A program made the position numbers and the translations under genes. Under the pieces are notes generated by a model that made no database searches, was not told the DNA's origin, and was given only the letters and a program-made list of their open reading frames with translations. Of a stretch of DNA of 56,537 nucleotides, positions 25,351 through 33,806 are shown in pieces. The first letter of the stretch is position 1, and each line of letters opens with the position of its first letter. The stretch lies in contig JAIRYF010000022.1 in NCBI GenBank assembly GCA_031267895.1, positions 1 through 56,537 of the forward strand, given 5' to 3'. This stretch comes from Candidatus Methanoplasma glyptotermitis. GTDB lineage: Archaea; Thermoplasmatota; Thermoplasmata; Methanomassiliicoccales; Methanomethylophilaceae.

Positions 25351-26877
25351 ATGAATATGAAATCTTCGAAAAGAATTATCTCTTCCCCTAAGGTCAAATA
25401 CAGGAGGGGGGGGGGGAGGAATTATAATTTCCCCGGCCGTCTGAATATAACTGTATTATTTGCTGCTGCTCTGTTTCTAGCAGCGGCATTCTTTGTGACA
25501 TACTCCGAACCGAACGAATCTGATGCGGACGGCGGTTCCGCCGGAAATCTGACATGGGATTTCACAGACGGCGTTCTCATGGTATCCTGCACCGGCGATA
25601 TGGAAAATTATACAACGGCTGGAGACAGGCCGTGGAATGGCAATATCTTGGACATACAAAGTGTTGTGATAAAGCAAGGCATGACATCCATCGGCGACGG
25701 GGCATTCGCCGGCTGCACAAGTCTGGCATCCGTTACAATACCAAACAGCGTGAAAACCATCGGCTTGCAGGCATTCGCCGGCTGCACAAGTCTGGAATCC
25801 ATAGTCATACCGGACAGTGTGGAAGAGATCGGCGATGGGACATTCTGGCAATGCGCAAGCCTGGCATCCATAGTCATACCGGACAGTGTGGAAGAGATCG
25901 GCGACGGGGCATTCGCCATTTGCACAAGCCTTGAAACCGCAACCGTAACAGGCGGACTCGTAAACGGAGAAATCGCCGAAGGCGGAATCATATACACATT
26001 TTTCAAAAAAGGTGCGGCGAATAATTGGGCATTTCTCAATTCAGCCGATCTCACAACTCCCTTTTCGTCTCTTACGCTCAGAGATATCCGCAGTATCGAA
26101 TACGGCCCCGGCAACATAGAAGGAGGCGCAGGAAGAGAACTGCATTACAGCGACGCCGAATACGTATGGAACGGGACGGAATGGAATCTTGTTTCGTGTT
26201 CGGTATTCGGAACACTTACGGTAACCGGCGGATCGGCATCCACAGGAGACGCAGAAATCTTTATTGAATATCTCGGTACGAAGTACTCGGCAGATATCGG
26301 GGATGACGGCATATATGCAATAAGAGGCCTGCCTTCCGGTGCATACGGCGGAATAAAGGCGATTCTGGAGGGATACACTCAGACACAGGTATCCGTATCA
26401 CAGCCTCTGACCAAAAGCGTAACAGGCATGGATATTACTCTGACGGCGGTTCCGTCTTCCCCTGCGCAGTACAGCGTAACGTTCAGTTCCGGTTCTTACT
26501 ATACGGTATATGATGCGAAAGGTCCCGTATCTTCGCCGATAAGTGTTGCAGGAGGAGGAAGTCTTTCCTTTACAGTAAAGACATCCGAGGGATATTCCGC
26601 ATCTCCTTCCGTTATTTCCGGAAATGCAGAGATTATCCATCAGACCGACGGATGGTACAGGATATCGGATATACGTTCCGATGTGCGTGTAACCGTAACC
26701 GTCTCTGCGGCTGCCGATAACAGTCCGTATGACGGCTCCGGAAACGGCTTGGGCGGAGGAGACTCCGGAAACGACGGAATATCCTATTGGGTTCCCGTTC
26801 TCGCAGTCGGAGCGTTCCTTGCCTGTATAGCGGCTGCCGCAATAGGACACACCGTTCTCATGCGCAGGAAGAGCTGA
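25351..26877 (+). CDS. BspA-like LRR surface protein 2, in frame through its G11 tract (phase-on)
   Basis: 508 residues. The N-terminus MNMKSSKRIISSP is cytoplasmic-like. The G11 tract (25406-25416) is read as part of RRGGGR, and a hydrophobic anchor (NITVLFAAALFLAAAFFVTY) follows. Four LRR_5/BspA repeats lie at about residues 108-205 (consensus SIVIPDSVEEIGDGAFAIC). A carboxypeptidase-regulatory-like beta sandwich (FGTLTVTGG...) follows, then a beta module shared with LRR gene 3, a Gly/Ser/Asn-rich linker, a C-terminal helix (VPVLAVGAFLACIAAAAIGH) and the basic tail MRRKS. The architecture is an extracellular protein tethered to the membrane. It is the only one of the four family members that is open from start to stop, and serves as the reference for the others. 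Confidence 0.88.
   Translation: MNMKSSKRIISSPKVKYRRGGGRNYNFPGRLNITVLFAAALFLAAAFFVTYSEPNESDADGGSAGNLTWDFTDGVLMVSCTGDMENYTTAGDRPWNGNILDIQSVVIKQGMTSIGDGAFAGCTSLASVTIPNSVKTIGLQAFAGCTSLESIVIPDSVEEIGDGTFWQCASLASIVIPDSVEEIGDGAFAICTSLETATVTGGLVNGEIAEGGIIYTFFKKGAANNWAFLNSADLTTPFSSLTLRDIRSIEYGPGNIEGGAGRELHYSDAEYVWNGTEWNLVSCSVFGTLTVTGGSASTGDAEIFIEYLGTKYSADIGDDGIYAIRGLPSGAYGGIKAILEGYTQTQVSVSQPLTKSVTGMDITLTAVPSSPAQYSVTFSSGSYYTVYDAKGPVSSPISVAGGGSLSFTVKTSEGYSASPSVISGNAEIIHQTDGWYRISDIRSDVRVTVTVSAAADNSPYDGSGNGLGGGDSGNDGISYWVPVLAVGAFLACIAAAAIGHTVLMRRKS
25406..25416 (+). repeat. G11 homopolymer, frame-controlling (copy 2, ON)
   Basis: Eleven G bases encode the Gly run before the membrane anchor. Here 11 G keeps the frame because the following bases are AGGAATTATAATTTCC, two bases longer than in copy 1 and one more than in copies 3 and 4. 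Confidence 0.92.
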
Positions 26878-26921
26878 TAAGAAACACAGAAGCATCCGAA
26901 ACCATCCTTAACAAAACACAG

Positions 26922-26970
26922 GAGACCGCCGCACGCACTGTCGTCTGCGGCGGTCTCTCCCCGTTAAGTA
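26922..26970 (+). terminator. Strong hairpin terminator after LRR gene 2
   Basis: GAGACCGCCGCA (26922-26933) pairs perfectly with TGCGGCGGTCTC (26946-26957), a 12-base stem with a 12-base loop, followed by TCCCCGTT. Confidence 0.6.
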
Positions 26971-27172
26971 TTTCGCCGTCTGATGACGCTGAAATCAAAA
27001 CATTCATTGCCACGCGCGGGAATTATACCCGTACTGCGCGTATCCGATTCTCCTGACACGGGTTCCGACGGAAAGTGTTATATGCAGTATGATCTTGAGT
27101 GATACTCAGGAACGGCAACAGTCTTTAAATAGAAATTCGGGATTGTCGCTTTATTATACGCAGGTGGAGCAA

Positions 27173-27691
27173 ATGGTAAGAAAGCCCGCATCGATGTACA
27201 GAAGGATCACAGGACAGGCGTATGCACGCCGCGAATACATGGGAGGAGTTCCCGCAAGCAGGTTGACCCAGTTTGATATGGGGAGCACGAGCGAGGATTT
27301 CCCGGTCGTTCTTACGCTGAAAGTGGAGAACCGCGTACAGATCAGGCACACTGCGCTGGAAGCCGGACGTATCGCCGCGAACAAAATGCTTTCGAGCCAG
27401 GCCGGAACGGCTAACTACCACCTCAAAGTAAGAGCATACCCCCACTGCGTTCTCAGGGAAAACAAACTGGCCACAGGTGCGGGTGCGGACCGTGTGTCGA
27501 GCGGAATGCGCTGTGCTTTCGGCAAGAATGTCGGAACGGCGGCAAGGCTTGAGCGCAACCAGGCAGTTCTTACGGTGAGGGTGTCCCCCGATAAAGCAAA
27601 TGTGGCTAAGACCGCACTTTGGAAAGCCTCGATGAAGTTCCCGTCCCCCTGCTACGTAGATGTTGAGAAGGGCCAGGAATACATGAAATAA
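27173..27691 (+). CDS. rpl10e: 50S ribosomal protein L10e (uL16)
   Basis: 172 residues. Typical archaeal L10e features: MVRKPASMYRRITGQAYARR at the start, GGVPASRLTQFDMG, KLATGAGADRVSSGMRCAFGK, and AKTALWKASMKFPSPC. L10e sits near the peptidyl-transferase centre and helps position A-site tRNA. The frame is open back to 27089, but the ATG at 27173 has GGTGGAG close upstream and gives the family N-terminus. A TATA-like TCTTTAAAT lies at 27122-27130. Its stop overlaps the dph2 ATG (TAAATG), so the two genes are coupled, a combination that joins the ribosome with its elongation-factor modification. Confidence 0.95.
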   Translation: MVRKPASMYRRITGQAYARREYMGGVPASRLTQFDMGSTSEDFPVVLTLKVENRVQIRHTALEAGRIAANKMLSSQAGTANYHLKVRAYPHCVLRENKLATGAGADRVSSGMRCAFGKNVGTAARLERNQAVLTVRVSPDKANVAKTALWKASMKFPSPCYVDVEKGQEYMK

Positions 27692-28681
27692 ATGTTCGAT
27701 CTTGATCTTGATTCCGCAGTCTCCTGGATAAAAAACAGAGGCTACGGGTCGGTCGCGGTCCAGCTGCCCGAGGGTCTCAAAATGAGTGCTCTCGGGATAT
27801 CCGACTTTTTATCCGGGTCTGCGGGGGTCGCGGTGACTGTTCTCGGGGATCCGTGTTACGGTGCGTGTGACCTCTTTTCCGACTACAGAAAATATGCGGA
27901 TGCATTGATCCATTTCGGACACTCCCCCATTCACCCCCAGGAGAACGACGAAGACATTCTTTTCGTTGAAGTAAGGGCGAATCCGGATATTGATGTTTAT
28001 CTTGCCGCCGTATCTCAAAAACTTCCGCAAAAGATAGGTCTGCTTGCGACCGTGCAGTATGTGGGCCTGATACCGAATGCAAAGAAGATTCTGGAAAGGG
28101 ACGGGAAGACAGTCTTTGTCGGAAGGGGAGACAGCCGCATATTCCATCAGGGCCAGGTCCTCGGATGTAATTTCAGTGCCGCAGAATCGGTGAATGACGA
28201 AGTCGATGCATTTCTGTATATCGGAGAAGGGGATTTCCATCCTCTCGCTGCGGCTTTCGGCACAGATAAGGATGTTGTGGTTTTCAATCCGCTGACGGGA
28301 GATATCAAATCGGTAAAAGAGATAAGAGACAGGATTCTCCGGAAGAGGTTTGCCGCCATTGAGACAGCAAAGAATGCGGAGACTTTCCTTGTGATCGTAT
28401 GCACGAAAACGGGACAGGACAGATCCGCTCTGGCCGATTCGGTGGCCGGGAAAATAAGGGAACGGGGAAAGAAAGCATACATACTCCTGGCGAATGAGAT
28501 CGGACCCGATGTTCTGCTTCCGTACAATGTGGACGCGTACGTAAACACCGCATGCCCGAGGATCGTAATGGACGATTCCGCGAAATACAAAAAGCCTATG
28601 CTGACGGTGACGGAGGCCGAGATAGTACTTGGGCTGAGGGAATGGGAAAGATACGAATTCGATTCCATAACCTCCTGCTGA
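27692..28681 (+). CDS. dph2: Diphthamide synthase subunit Dph2 (radical Fe-S enzyme)
   Basis: 329 residues, usual length. The three conserved cysteines that bind the unusual [4Fe-4S] cluster are visible in GDPCYGACD (about residue 54), VLGCNFSA (about 155) and VNTACPRI (about 288). Archaeal Dph2 is a homodimer that transfers the aminocarboxypropyl group of SAM to a histidine of elongation factor aEF2, the first step of diphthamide formation. It lies immediately after rpl10e with no spacer. No other diphthamide gene is seen nearby. Confidence 0.93.
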   Translation: MFDLDLDSAVSWIKNRGYGSVAVQLPEGLKMSALGISDFLSGSAGVAVTVLGDPCYGACDLFSDYRKYADALIHFGHSPIHPQENDEDILFVEVRANPDIDVYLAAVSQKLPQKIGLLATVQYVGLIPNAKKILERDGKTVFVGRGDSRIFHQGQVLGCNFSAAESVNDEVDAFLYIGEGDFHPLAAAFGTDKDVVVFNPLTGDIKSVKEIRDRILRKRFAAIETAKNAETFLVIVCTKTGQDRSALADSVAGKIRERGKKAYILLANEIGPDVLLPYNVDAYVNTACPRIVMDDSAKYKKPMLTVTEAEIVLGLREWERYEFDSITSC

Positions 28682-29137
28682 TCCGCCGTATGCGGCTGCT
28701 GTATCTTTTTATGATCACACGAAACAGATCTGCCGGCACATGTTTGAATATGCGATCGGAGAGCACATCCTGACATCTTTTCCCGGTCTGCTCTGTGCTG
28801 TTCGTGATACTTTTCATGCATCCGAATTCCTTTTGATAATTTGAGTTTGACAGCGGATTCAGTGCAGTGATGAGAGAAAACTCTGCAGATCCGGTTTGGT
28901 TCACGGTGATGATGAACGATATAATCTGCGATCTGAGGGAAAATTTCATGTTTGTATTCAATACTGGAGGAGACTAAAAACAAGTTCCGGACATAACTTC
29001 GGGGAAATGGATGTACGTGTCTCCGATGACGCAGAATGCGCTGTCACTCAACTCCGGGACAGGCGGTTGTGCGCAGACTATGCTGCGGGAGCAGCAATCG
29101 CAAATCCTTAATACGCCATAATACTAATGCGCAACCG
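28682..29137. other. Intergenic region, no gene seen
   Basis: 456 bases after dph2. It holds two GTGATGA boxes (28867, 28906) and a CTGA (28933) that look like C/D box sRNA elements, but the spacing is wrong and no D' box is present. A TATA-like CTTAATA (28 bases before the ATG at 29138) suggests a leaderless mtxX transcript. Confidence 0.35.
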
Positions 29138-29887
29138 ATGTTCACGTCAAAGGATCTTATGTGTAAAGAACTGCCGAATGTCCGTGTAGGCATAGGCAGA
29201 GGTACAGATTCGGGACATGTGGAGAACAGTGTACTTCCTTTCGAGACAGACAGGGTCACGATATACAGTGACCCGAAAAAACTGGTAGATGACTTGTTTT
29301 CAGGCAGAATAGATGCGGCAGTGAGAGGAGATATGTCTTCTTCTGAACTTCTGCGTATGCTGAAAGAGAAAGCGGGAGTGCGGCAGCTTGAAAGATTGGT
29401 GCTTCTGGAACCCAAAGGCGGCAAACTCTTTTTCATGGCACCGGTGGGGATAGACGAAGGCTGGACGGCAGAGCAGAAGCACGGCATCGCCGTAAAAGCG
29501 GTCGATCTGATGAAAAGGATGGGTGCCGGCACCAGGATAGCCGTGATGTCCGGGGGAAGGAATGAGGATAAAGGAAGGAATGAAGTCACGGACAGATCTA
29601 TAGAGGATGCAGAGAGGCTTGTATCCCTCCTGACTGAAGAAGGCTATGATGCATATAATGCGGAGATACTGATAGAATCGGCCGTGGATAATGCAGATCT
29701 TATAATCGCTCCGGACGGAATAACCGGAAATCTGATGTTCAGGACGCTTCATTTCGTTGCGGGTGCGATAGCGATGGGAGCACCTGTGCTAAACATAGAC
29801 AGAGTTTTCGTGGACACATCCAGAGCAAAGAATGATTACGTCGATTCGATAATATTGGCCATGAGACTCGCGGAGGAAAAAAGATGA
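29138..29887 (+). CDS. mtxX: Methanogenesis marker protein 4 (MtxX)
   Basis: 249 residues. The protein has GRGTDSGHVENSV near the N-terminus, DAAVRGDMSSSELL, and a phosphotransacetylase-like C-terminal half with IAVMSGGRNEDKGR and IIAPDGITGNLMFRTLHFVAGA. This matches MtxX, a protein nearly restricted to methanogens, historically called methyltransferase-related; its biochemical role is unsettled. The frame opens earlier (29036), but the ATG at 29138 gives the family N-terminus and lies about 28 bases after a TATA-like element, so it is probably leaderless. Its stop overlaps the queD ATG (ATGA), coupling it to archaeosine-precursor synthesis. Confidence 0.85.
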   Translation: MFTSKDLMCKELPNVRVGIGRGTDSGHVENSVLPFETDRVTIYSDPKKLVDDLFSGRIDAAVRGDMSSSELLRMLKEKAGVRQLERLVLLEPKGGKLFFMAPVGIDEGWTAEQKHGIAVKAVDLMKRMGAGTRIAVMSGGRNEDKGRNEVTDRSIEDAERLVSLLTEEGYDAYNAEILIESAVDNADLIIAPDGITGNLMFRTLHFVAGAIAMGAPVLNIDRVFVDTSRAKNDYVDSIILAMRLAEEKR

Positions 29888-30357
29888 TATTGGAGATAGA
29901 CGGGGGATATGCGGGAATCAGATTCTCTTCCTGCCATTTCATACCGATGCACGAAAAATGTTCCAGACTGCACGGCCACAGCTACATAGTAAGAATGAGA
30001 CTCGACGGGGACACCGATGACAGCGGCATGGTCATGGATTTTGTGATTCTCAAGAAAAAACTCAGGGCAATGATCGATGAAATGGATCATATGGTCCTCC
30101 TGCCGTCGGCCTCGAAGACGGTCAGGATAGAACGTAAGAACGGCTCCGTGGAAGCGGTATCGTGCGGAAAGAGATATGTTTTCCCGGCAGAGGACGTGCT
30201 GCTTCTGGATGTGTGCACAACCACGGCGGAAGAGATATCGAGAATGATGACGGAAAAGATAGCGGAAGATGTCGATTTTCCGAAGACCGTCAGAAGTATT
30301 TCTGTGGGACTCGACGAGGAGCGCGGGCAGACTGCATGGTACACAAAGGTGCTGTAA
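29884..30357 (+). CDS. queD: QueD-family 6-carboxytetrahydropterin synthase
   Basis: 157 residues, with FSSCHF and RLHGHSYIV giving the catalytic Cys and zinc-binding histidines, and MDHMVLLP supplying another conserved segment. QueD converts dihydroneopterin triphosphate into 6-carboxytetrahydropterin on the way to preQ0, the precursor of archaeosine in archaeal tRNA. The ATG overlaps the mtxX stop. Its own stop overlaps the queC ATG (TAATG), so mtxX-queD-queC-queE form one tight operon. The segment VRIERKNGSVEAVSCGKRYV is a lineage-specific insertion compared with bacterial enzymes. Confidence 0.9.
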   Translation: MILEIDGGYAGIRFSSCHFIPMHEKCSRLHGHSYIVRMRLDGDTDDSGMVMDFVILKKKLRAMIDEMDHMVLLPSASKTVRIERKNGSVEAVSCGKRYVFPAEDVLLLDVCTTTAEEISRMMTEKIAEDVDFPKTVRSISVGLDEERGQTAWYTKVL

Positions 30358-31025
30358 TGCGGAAAGCAGTCGTGCTGCTGTCTGGGGGCCTGGACTCCGC
30401 AGTGACACTGGCAATCGCGCTGAGTGAAGGAAACGATATAACTGCGGTCAGTTTCAGATATGGTCAGAGACACACAAAAGAACTGAGGTCTGCAGAGGCC
30501 GTGTGCTTCCACTATGGTATCCGGCATTGTATAATTGATATTGATCTGTCATCGTTCAGATCCGCGCTGACAGACAGCAGCCTTGATGTCCCGTCAGACA
30601 GAGAGGGAAATCCCGGAGACGAAATTCCGGTAACGTATGTTCCGGCGAGGAACATAATTTTCCTGAGCATCGCGGCCGGAATCTGCGAATCGATCGATGC
30701 TGATGCAATATACATCGGGGCGAATGCCATCGACTATTCAGGATACCCGGACTGCCGCCCCGAGTTCTTTGAATCATTCAGAGATATGCTCGCCAAAGGC
30801 ACCAAAGCGGGCGCGGAAGGCAGAGCTGTAGAGGTGATGACGCCCATAATAGACTTCACCAAAGCGGATATCGTCAGAAAGGGAAAGGAATTGAACGTCC
30901 CGCTGGAACTGACATGGTCGTGTTATAACGGCGGAGACAGGGCATGCGGCCGATGCGATTCTTGCAGACTGAGACTCAAAGGTTTTGCGGAAGCCGGATA
31001 CAGAGACGGGATAGAGTACATGTGA
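30357..31025 (+). CDS. queC: 7-cyano-7-deazaguanine synthase QueC
   Basis: 222 residues. The PP-loop ATP pyrophosphatase motif is VVLLSGGLDSAVTLAIAL near the N-terminus. QRHTKEL and VPARNIIFLSIAAG follow, and the C-terminal zinc site is SCYNGGDRACGRCDSCRLR (four Cys). The enzyme uses ATP and ammonia to turn 7-carboxy-7-deazaguanine into preQ0. The ATG at 30357 overlaps the queD stop. A longer open frame from 30162 lies inside queD and is not the start. Confidence 0.94.
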   Translation: MRKAVVLLSGGLDSAVTLAIALSEGNDITAVSFRYGQRHTKELRSAEAVCFHYGIRHCIIDIDLSSFRSALTDSSLDVPSDREGNPGDEIPVTYVPARNIIFLSIAAGICESIDADAIYIGANAIDYSGYPDCRPEFFESFRDMLAKGTKAGAEGRAVEVMTPIIDFTKADIVRKGKELNVPLELTWSCYNGGDRACGRCDSCRLRLKGFAEAGYRDGIEYM

Positions 31026-31029
31026 TAAG

Positions 31030-31653
31030 ATGAAAATATGCGAATATTTCAGATCGATCCAGGGAGAGGGACTGATGATCGGAGTCCCCACGTATTTCGT
31101 GAGGACGGCGGGATGCAATCTGAGATGCAAATGGTGTGATACCGCATACGCACTGGACGGCGGCAGAGATATTTCGGTCAGCGGGATAATGGAATTGATA
31201 GGCGATTCCGCGAACGTATGCGTAACTGGAGGGGAACCGCTGCTCCAGGAGGACATGCCCGAACTTACAGACAGACTGCTCGCGGCCGACAAGAGGGTCG
31301 TGATCGAGACGAATGGTTCAAGGGACATATCGGCGATACCGAAAGATGAGAGAATAATAGTCAGTCTGGATGTAAAGTGTCCGTCCTCTGGCATGTCCGA
31401 AAATAATCTGATGTCCAACCTGAACTATATCGGCAGGAAAGATCAGCTGAAGTTTGTCATCGGAGACACCGCTGATCTGAATTACGCCATTCGCTTTATA
31501 CGGGATAATCCAGTTGACACGAACGTGATATTCTGCCCGGTCGGCGGTATGGACCTCCGCCCGATGGCGGAGGAAATTATTCGCAGAAAACTGAACGTAA
31601 GGGTTCTTCCTCAGCTCCACAAAATAATATGGGGAGATAAAAGATCAGTCTGA
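31030..31653 (+). CDS. queE: 7-carboxy-7-deazaguanine synthase QueE (radical SAM)
   Basis: 207 residues. It starts MKICEYFRSIQGEGLMIG, with the conserved QGEG, then CNLRCKWCDT, a C-x3-C-x2-C cluster motif characteristic of radical SAM enzymes. VCVTGGEPLLQ binds SAM, and VIETNGS follows. QueE contracts the ring of carboxytetrahydropterin to give the deazapurine that QueC converts to preQ0. This is the last gene of the operon. It ends convergently with the NifX-like gene, whose stop overlaps it by 9 bases (31645-31653). Confidence 0.94.
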   Translation: MKICEYFRSIQGEGLMIGVPTYFVRTAGCNLRCKWCDTAYALDGGRDISVSGIMELIGDSANVCVTGGEPLLQEDMPELTDRLLAADKRVVIETNGSRDISAIPKDERIIVSLDVKCPSSGMSENNLMSNLNYIGRKDQLKFVIGDTADLNYAIRFIRDNPVDTNVIFCPVGGMDLRPMAEEIIRRKLNVRVLPQLHKIIWGDKRSV

Positions 31654-31986
31654 GCCGAATTTCTTTTTAAGTTCGTGCCTTCTTTTGAAATCCGTTATAC
31701 ACTCTTCTGCGGTTCCTTCTTCGTCGTAGGCAACATGTATGCCTGCTTTGGTCAGTATGTCGAGTCCGTGGGACCCGATTCCTCCCGTTATCACGGCATC
31801 CACTCCCAGCTGGGATACGGCACTTGCGACCTTCATGCCGGCACCTTCAGAGTCTGCGTATTCGTTTGCCACAACCCGGTAATCCAACGTGTCTGTATCA
31901 ACGATCAGGAAATACGGAGCATGGCCGAAATCCTCCGCCACGTAGGATTCGAGCGTGTCTCCTTCTGAGATCACACCTACTTTCAT
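31645..31986 (-). CDS. NifX/NifB-C-terminal-like cofactor-binding protein
   Basis: 113 residues of the dinitrogenase iron-molybdenum-cofactor-biosynthesis fold (an RNase H-like domain): MKVGVISEGDTLESYVAEDFGHAPYFLI, then ADSEGAGMKVASAVSQLGVDAVITGGIG. Members bind Fe-S or Fe-Mo precursors, and many stand-alone archaeal copies, like this one, have no link to nitrogen fixation. It overlaps the start of the downstream-reading Mrp ATPase gene by 4 bases (31983-31986), and no nif genes are nearby. The pair probably works in Fe-S cluster handling (inference). Confidence 0.88.
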   Translation of the reverse strand: MKVGVISEGDTLESYVAEDFGHAPYFLIVDTDTLDYRVVANEYADSEGAGMKVASAVSQLGVDAVITGGIGSHGLDILTKAGIHVAYDEEGTAEECITDFKRRHELKKKFGSD

Positions 31987-32813
31987 TTCCTCTCCGCCGT
32001 TTTTATTATTTTGTCTGCGATCTCGTTGAACGCGGCAGCCGATTTGGAATCAGGATCGTATATGACCATAGGCATCCCCGAATCCCCGGATATGGCAACC
32101 CCGGGTTCCAGAGGTACTCGTCCTAGAAATTGTATGCCAAGGCTCTCGGCAGTCTTCTCTCCTCCGCCGGATCCGAATATATCTGTAAGTTCACCGCAGT
32201 GCCGGCACACGAACCCGCTCATGTTCTCTATAAGACCGATGATCGGCAGTTTTGACTGAGATGCGAAAGTGATGGATTTCCTGCTGTCGAGTACGGCCAC
32301 GTCCTGAGGTGTCGTCACAATCACCGCTCCGTCGGCTTTTGGTATCAGCTGCACAATCGAAAGGGCTTCATCGCCCGTTCCCGGAGGCATGTCCACTATC
32401 AGATAATCCAAATCTCCCCATTCGACATCCTCTATGAACTGCCTTATGGCACCCGTCTTCATGGGGCCTCTCCACATTACAGCCGAATCCTTATCCGGAA
32501 GCAGGAAACCCATGGACATGATACTGAGGGACGGCGGAACCGATACGGGAATAAGTTTGTCGCCCTCGGCGTAGAGCTTTTCATCCTCTATACGGAACAT
32601 CTTAGGTATGTTCGGACCGGTTATATCGAGATCCATCAGGCCCGTTTGGTAGCCTTTCAGCGAAAGAGCCTGAGCAAGATTGGATGAGACCGTACTCTTC
32701 CCTACTCCTCCCTTCCCGCTCATCACGATTATTGTATGTCTGATTCTGGAAAGGCTGTCTGCGAGTCTCGTCTCGCTTATAATATCCTCGCTACTCATCA
32801 TCGGTTTCGACAT
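31983..32813 (-). CDS. Mrp/NBP35-type P-loop ATPase for Fe-S cluster transfer
   Basis: 276 residues. Deviant Walker A motif MSGKGGVGKSTVSSNLAQAL (about residues 32-51), then DLDITGPNIPKMF, VDMPPGTGDEALSIVQ, and VTTPQDVAVLDSRKSI. A C-x2-C pair (FVCRHCGE, about residue 210) is the likely scaffold site that bridges a [4Fe-4S] cluster in a dimer. Methanogen members can carry and transfer clusters to target enzymes. It is upstream of, and overlapping, the NifX-like gene. There is no N-terminal extension of the Nbp35 type. Confidence 0.93.
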   Translation of the reverse strand: MSKPMMSSEDIISETRLADSLSRIRHTIIVMSGKGGVGKSTVSSNLAQALSLKGYQTGLMDLDITGPNIPKMFRIEDEKLYAEGDKLIPVSVPPSLSIMSMGFLLPDKDSAVMWRGPMKTGAIRQFIEDVEWGDLDYLIVDMPPGTGDEALSIVQLIPKADGAVIVTTPQDVAVLDSRKSITFASQSKLPIIGLIENMSGFVCRHCGELTDIFGSGGGEKTAESLGIQFLGRVPLEPGVAISGDSGMPMVIYDPDSKSAAAFNEIADKIIKTAERK

Positions 32814-32968
32814 TTCGTATTTCTCCGTGCAGCCTGATTGTTTAGTTCTGATATAGGATTATCGGAACAGATTTATCCCACTAAGCCGTGGCACGCCCCA
32901 TGCCACTGGGCGATCCGGGAGGCGGCAACTTCGTTTATACGTCGGAGGGGCTGCCGGAATCTATATTC

Positions 32969-33301
32969 ATGGCGGCAGTTCCGTGCGGGAATATCGGACG
33001 GGCAGTCTCTTTCTACAGCGGACTTCTGTCGATGGATGTTCTGTACAGAAACGAAAAGGAAGCGGCGGTCAGGAGGAACGGCGCGACCCTGATTCTGAAA
33101 ATCTCCGAACAGACGGGGGTCGATACCGGAATATTTTTGGGTGTCGGCAATCCGTACGATCTTCACAGACGTCTGACGGATGAGGGCGTGGTATTCGTCA
33201 GGGATCCGATGAGATCTCCGCTCGGGGTGTATATGTCATTCAGGGATGACGACGGCAATGTCATACATGCGATAGAGATGAAAGCGGAACTTAAGCTATG
33301 A
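32969..33301 (+). CDS. VOC/glyoxalase-family protein
   Basis: About 110 residues from ATG 32969. The sequence starts MAAVPCGNIGRAVSFYSGLLS, the first beta-alpha-beta unit of a VOC domain, and ends GVYMSFRDDDGNVIHAIEMK, the typical last strand with a metal-ligand Glu. The family includes glyoxalase I, dioxygenases and antibiotic-binding proteins; the substrate cannot be told. The frame is open back to a GTG at 32888, and a TATA-like TTTATAC lies at about 32933-32939, inside that extension. I therefore prefer the ATG at 32969, with GGAGGGG nearby. Confidence 0.7.
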   Translation: MAAVPCGNIGRAVSFYSGLLSMDVLYRNEKEAAVRRNGATLILKISEQTGVDTGIFLGVGNPYDLHRRLTDEGVVFVRDPMRSPLGVYMSFRDDDGNVIHAIEMKAELKL

Positions 33302-33460
33302 CTGCGGTCTGCTTATTCAAAAACTGTCCGAGAGAACACCTGATCGGAATTTATGTGATAATGTCAGAGTCGGCCGAGGTTTGATGTATTTCGGATGCAA
33401 TATCAAGTGTTTGCCTGTACCGAATTATAGTTGTAAGTCCGGACTTTTTTGAGTCTAACA

Positions 33461-33470
33461 ATCTATTTAT
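33461..33470 (+). promoter_or_regulatory. TATA box of the mntA-hepT operon
   Basis: ATCTATTTAT about 26 bases upstream of the ATG at 33492, with no Shine-Dalgarno in between, consistent with a leaderless mRNA. Confidence 0.4.
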
Positions 33471-33491
33471 CTCCGCAGAATCATCCGTTGT

Positions 33492-33806
33492 ATGATGAAA
33501 AGACCGATGTCGGACAGGGTCTACACGATCGACGAGATAAAGGACATAGTCTGTCCCATCGCGGAGCGGTACGGCGCAGCGGAAGTCCTTCTCTTCGGCT
33601 CATATGCGAAGAAGAAAGCAAAACCGTCGAGCGACATAGATCTCTTCGTCGAAAAGGGGTCCATGCGCAGTATCTTGGAGATCAGCGGACTCAGGCTCGA
33701 TCTGACGGAAGCACTCGGGAAGGATGTGGATGTGATCACCGCGAACAGACGTTCTGATGCCGATCATCTTCTGGAGGATCATGTGATGATATATGCCAGA
33801 GGATGA
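33492..33806 (+). CDS. MntA-type minimal nucleotidyltransferase antitoxin
   Basis: 104 residues. The nucleotidyltransferase motif LLFGSYAKKKAKPSSDIDLFV (G36-S37, then D48 and D50, the metal-binding acidic pair) is clear, and DVDVI supplies the third Asp. MntA proteins silence their HEPN partner by attaching AMP to a tyrosine in its R-x4-H-x-Y motif. The hepT gene starts 14 bases before this gene's stop, the classic overlapping antitoxin-toxin order. This sits at the left edge of an accessory island. Confidence 0.85.
   Translation: MMKRPMSDRVYTIDEIKDIVCPIAERYGAAEVLLFGSYAKKKAKPSSDIDLFVEKGSMRSILEISGLRLDLTEALGKDVDVITANRRSDADHLLEDHVMIYARG

Noticed and set aside
28860-28940. Two GTGATGA boxes and a CTGA resembling a C/D box sRNA
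   Set aside because: The C to D distance is about 70 bases, no D' box lies before the second C-like box, and there is no terminal stem.
27692-28983. Long antisense frames opposite dph2 and other genes
   Set aside because: They mirror real genes, lack ribosome-binding sites and have the composition of shadow frames.
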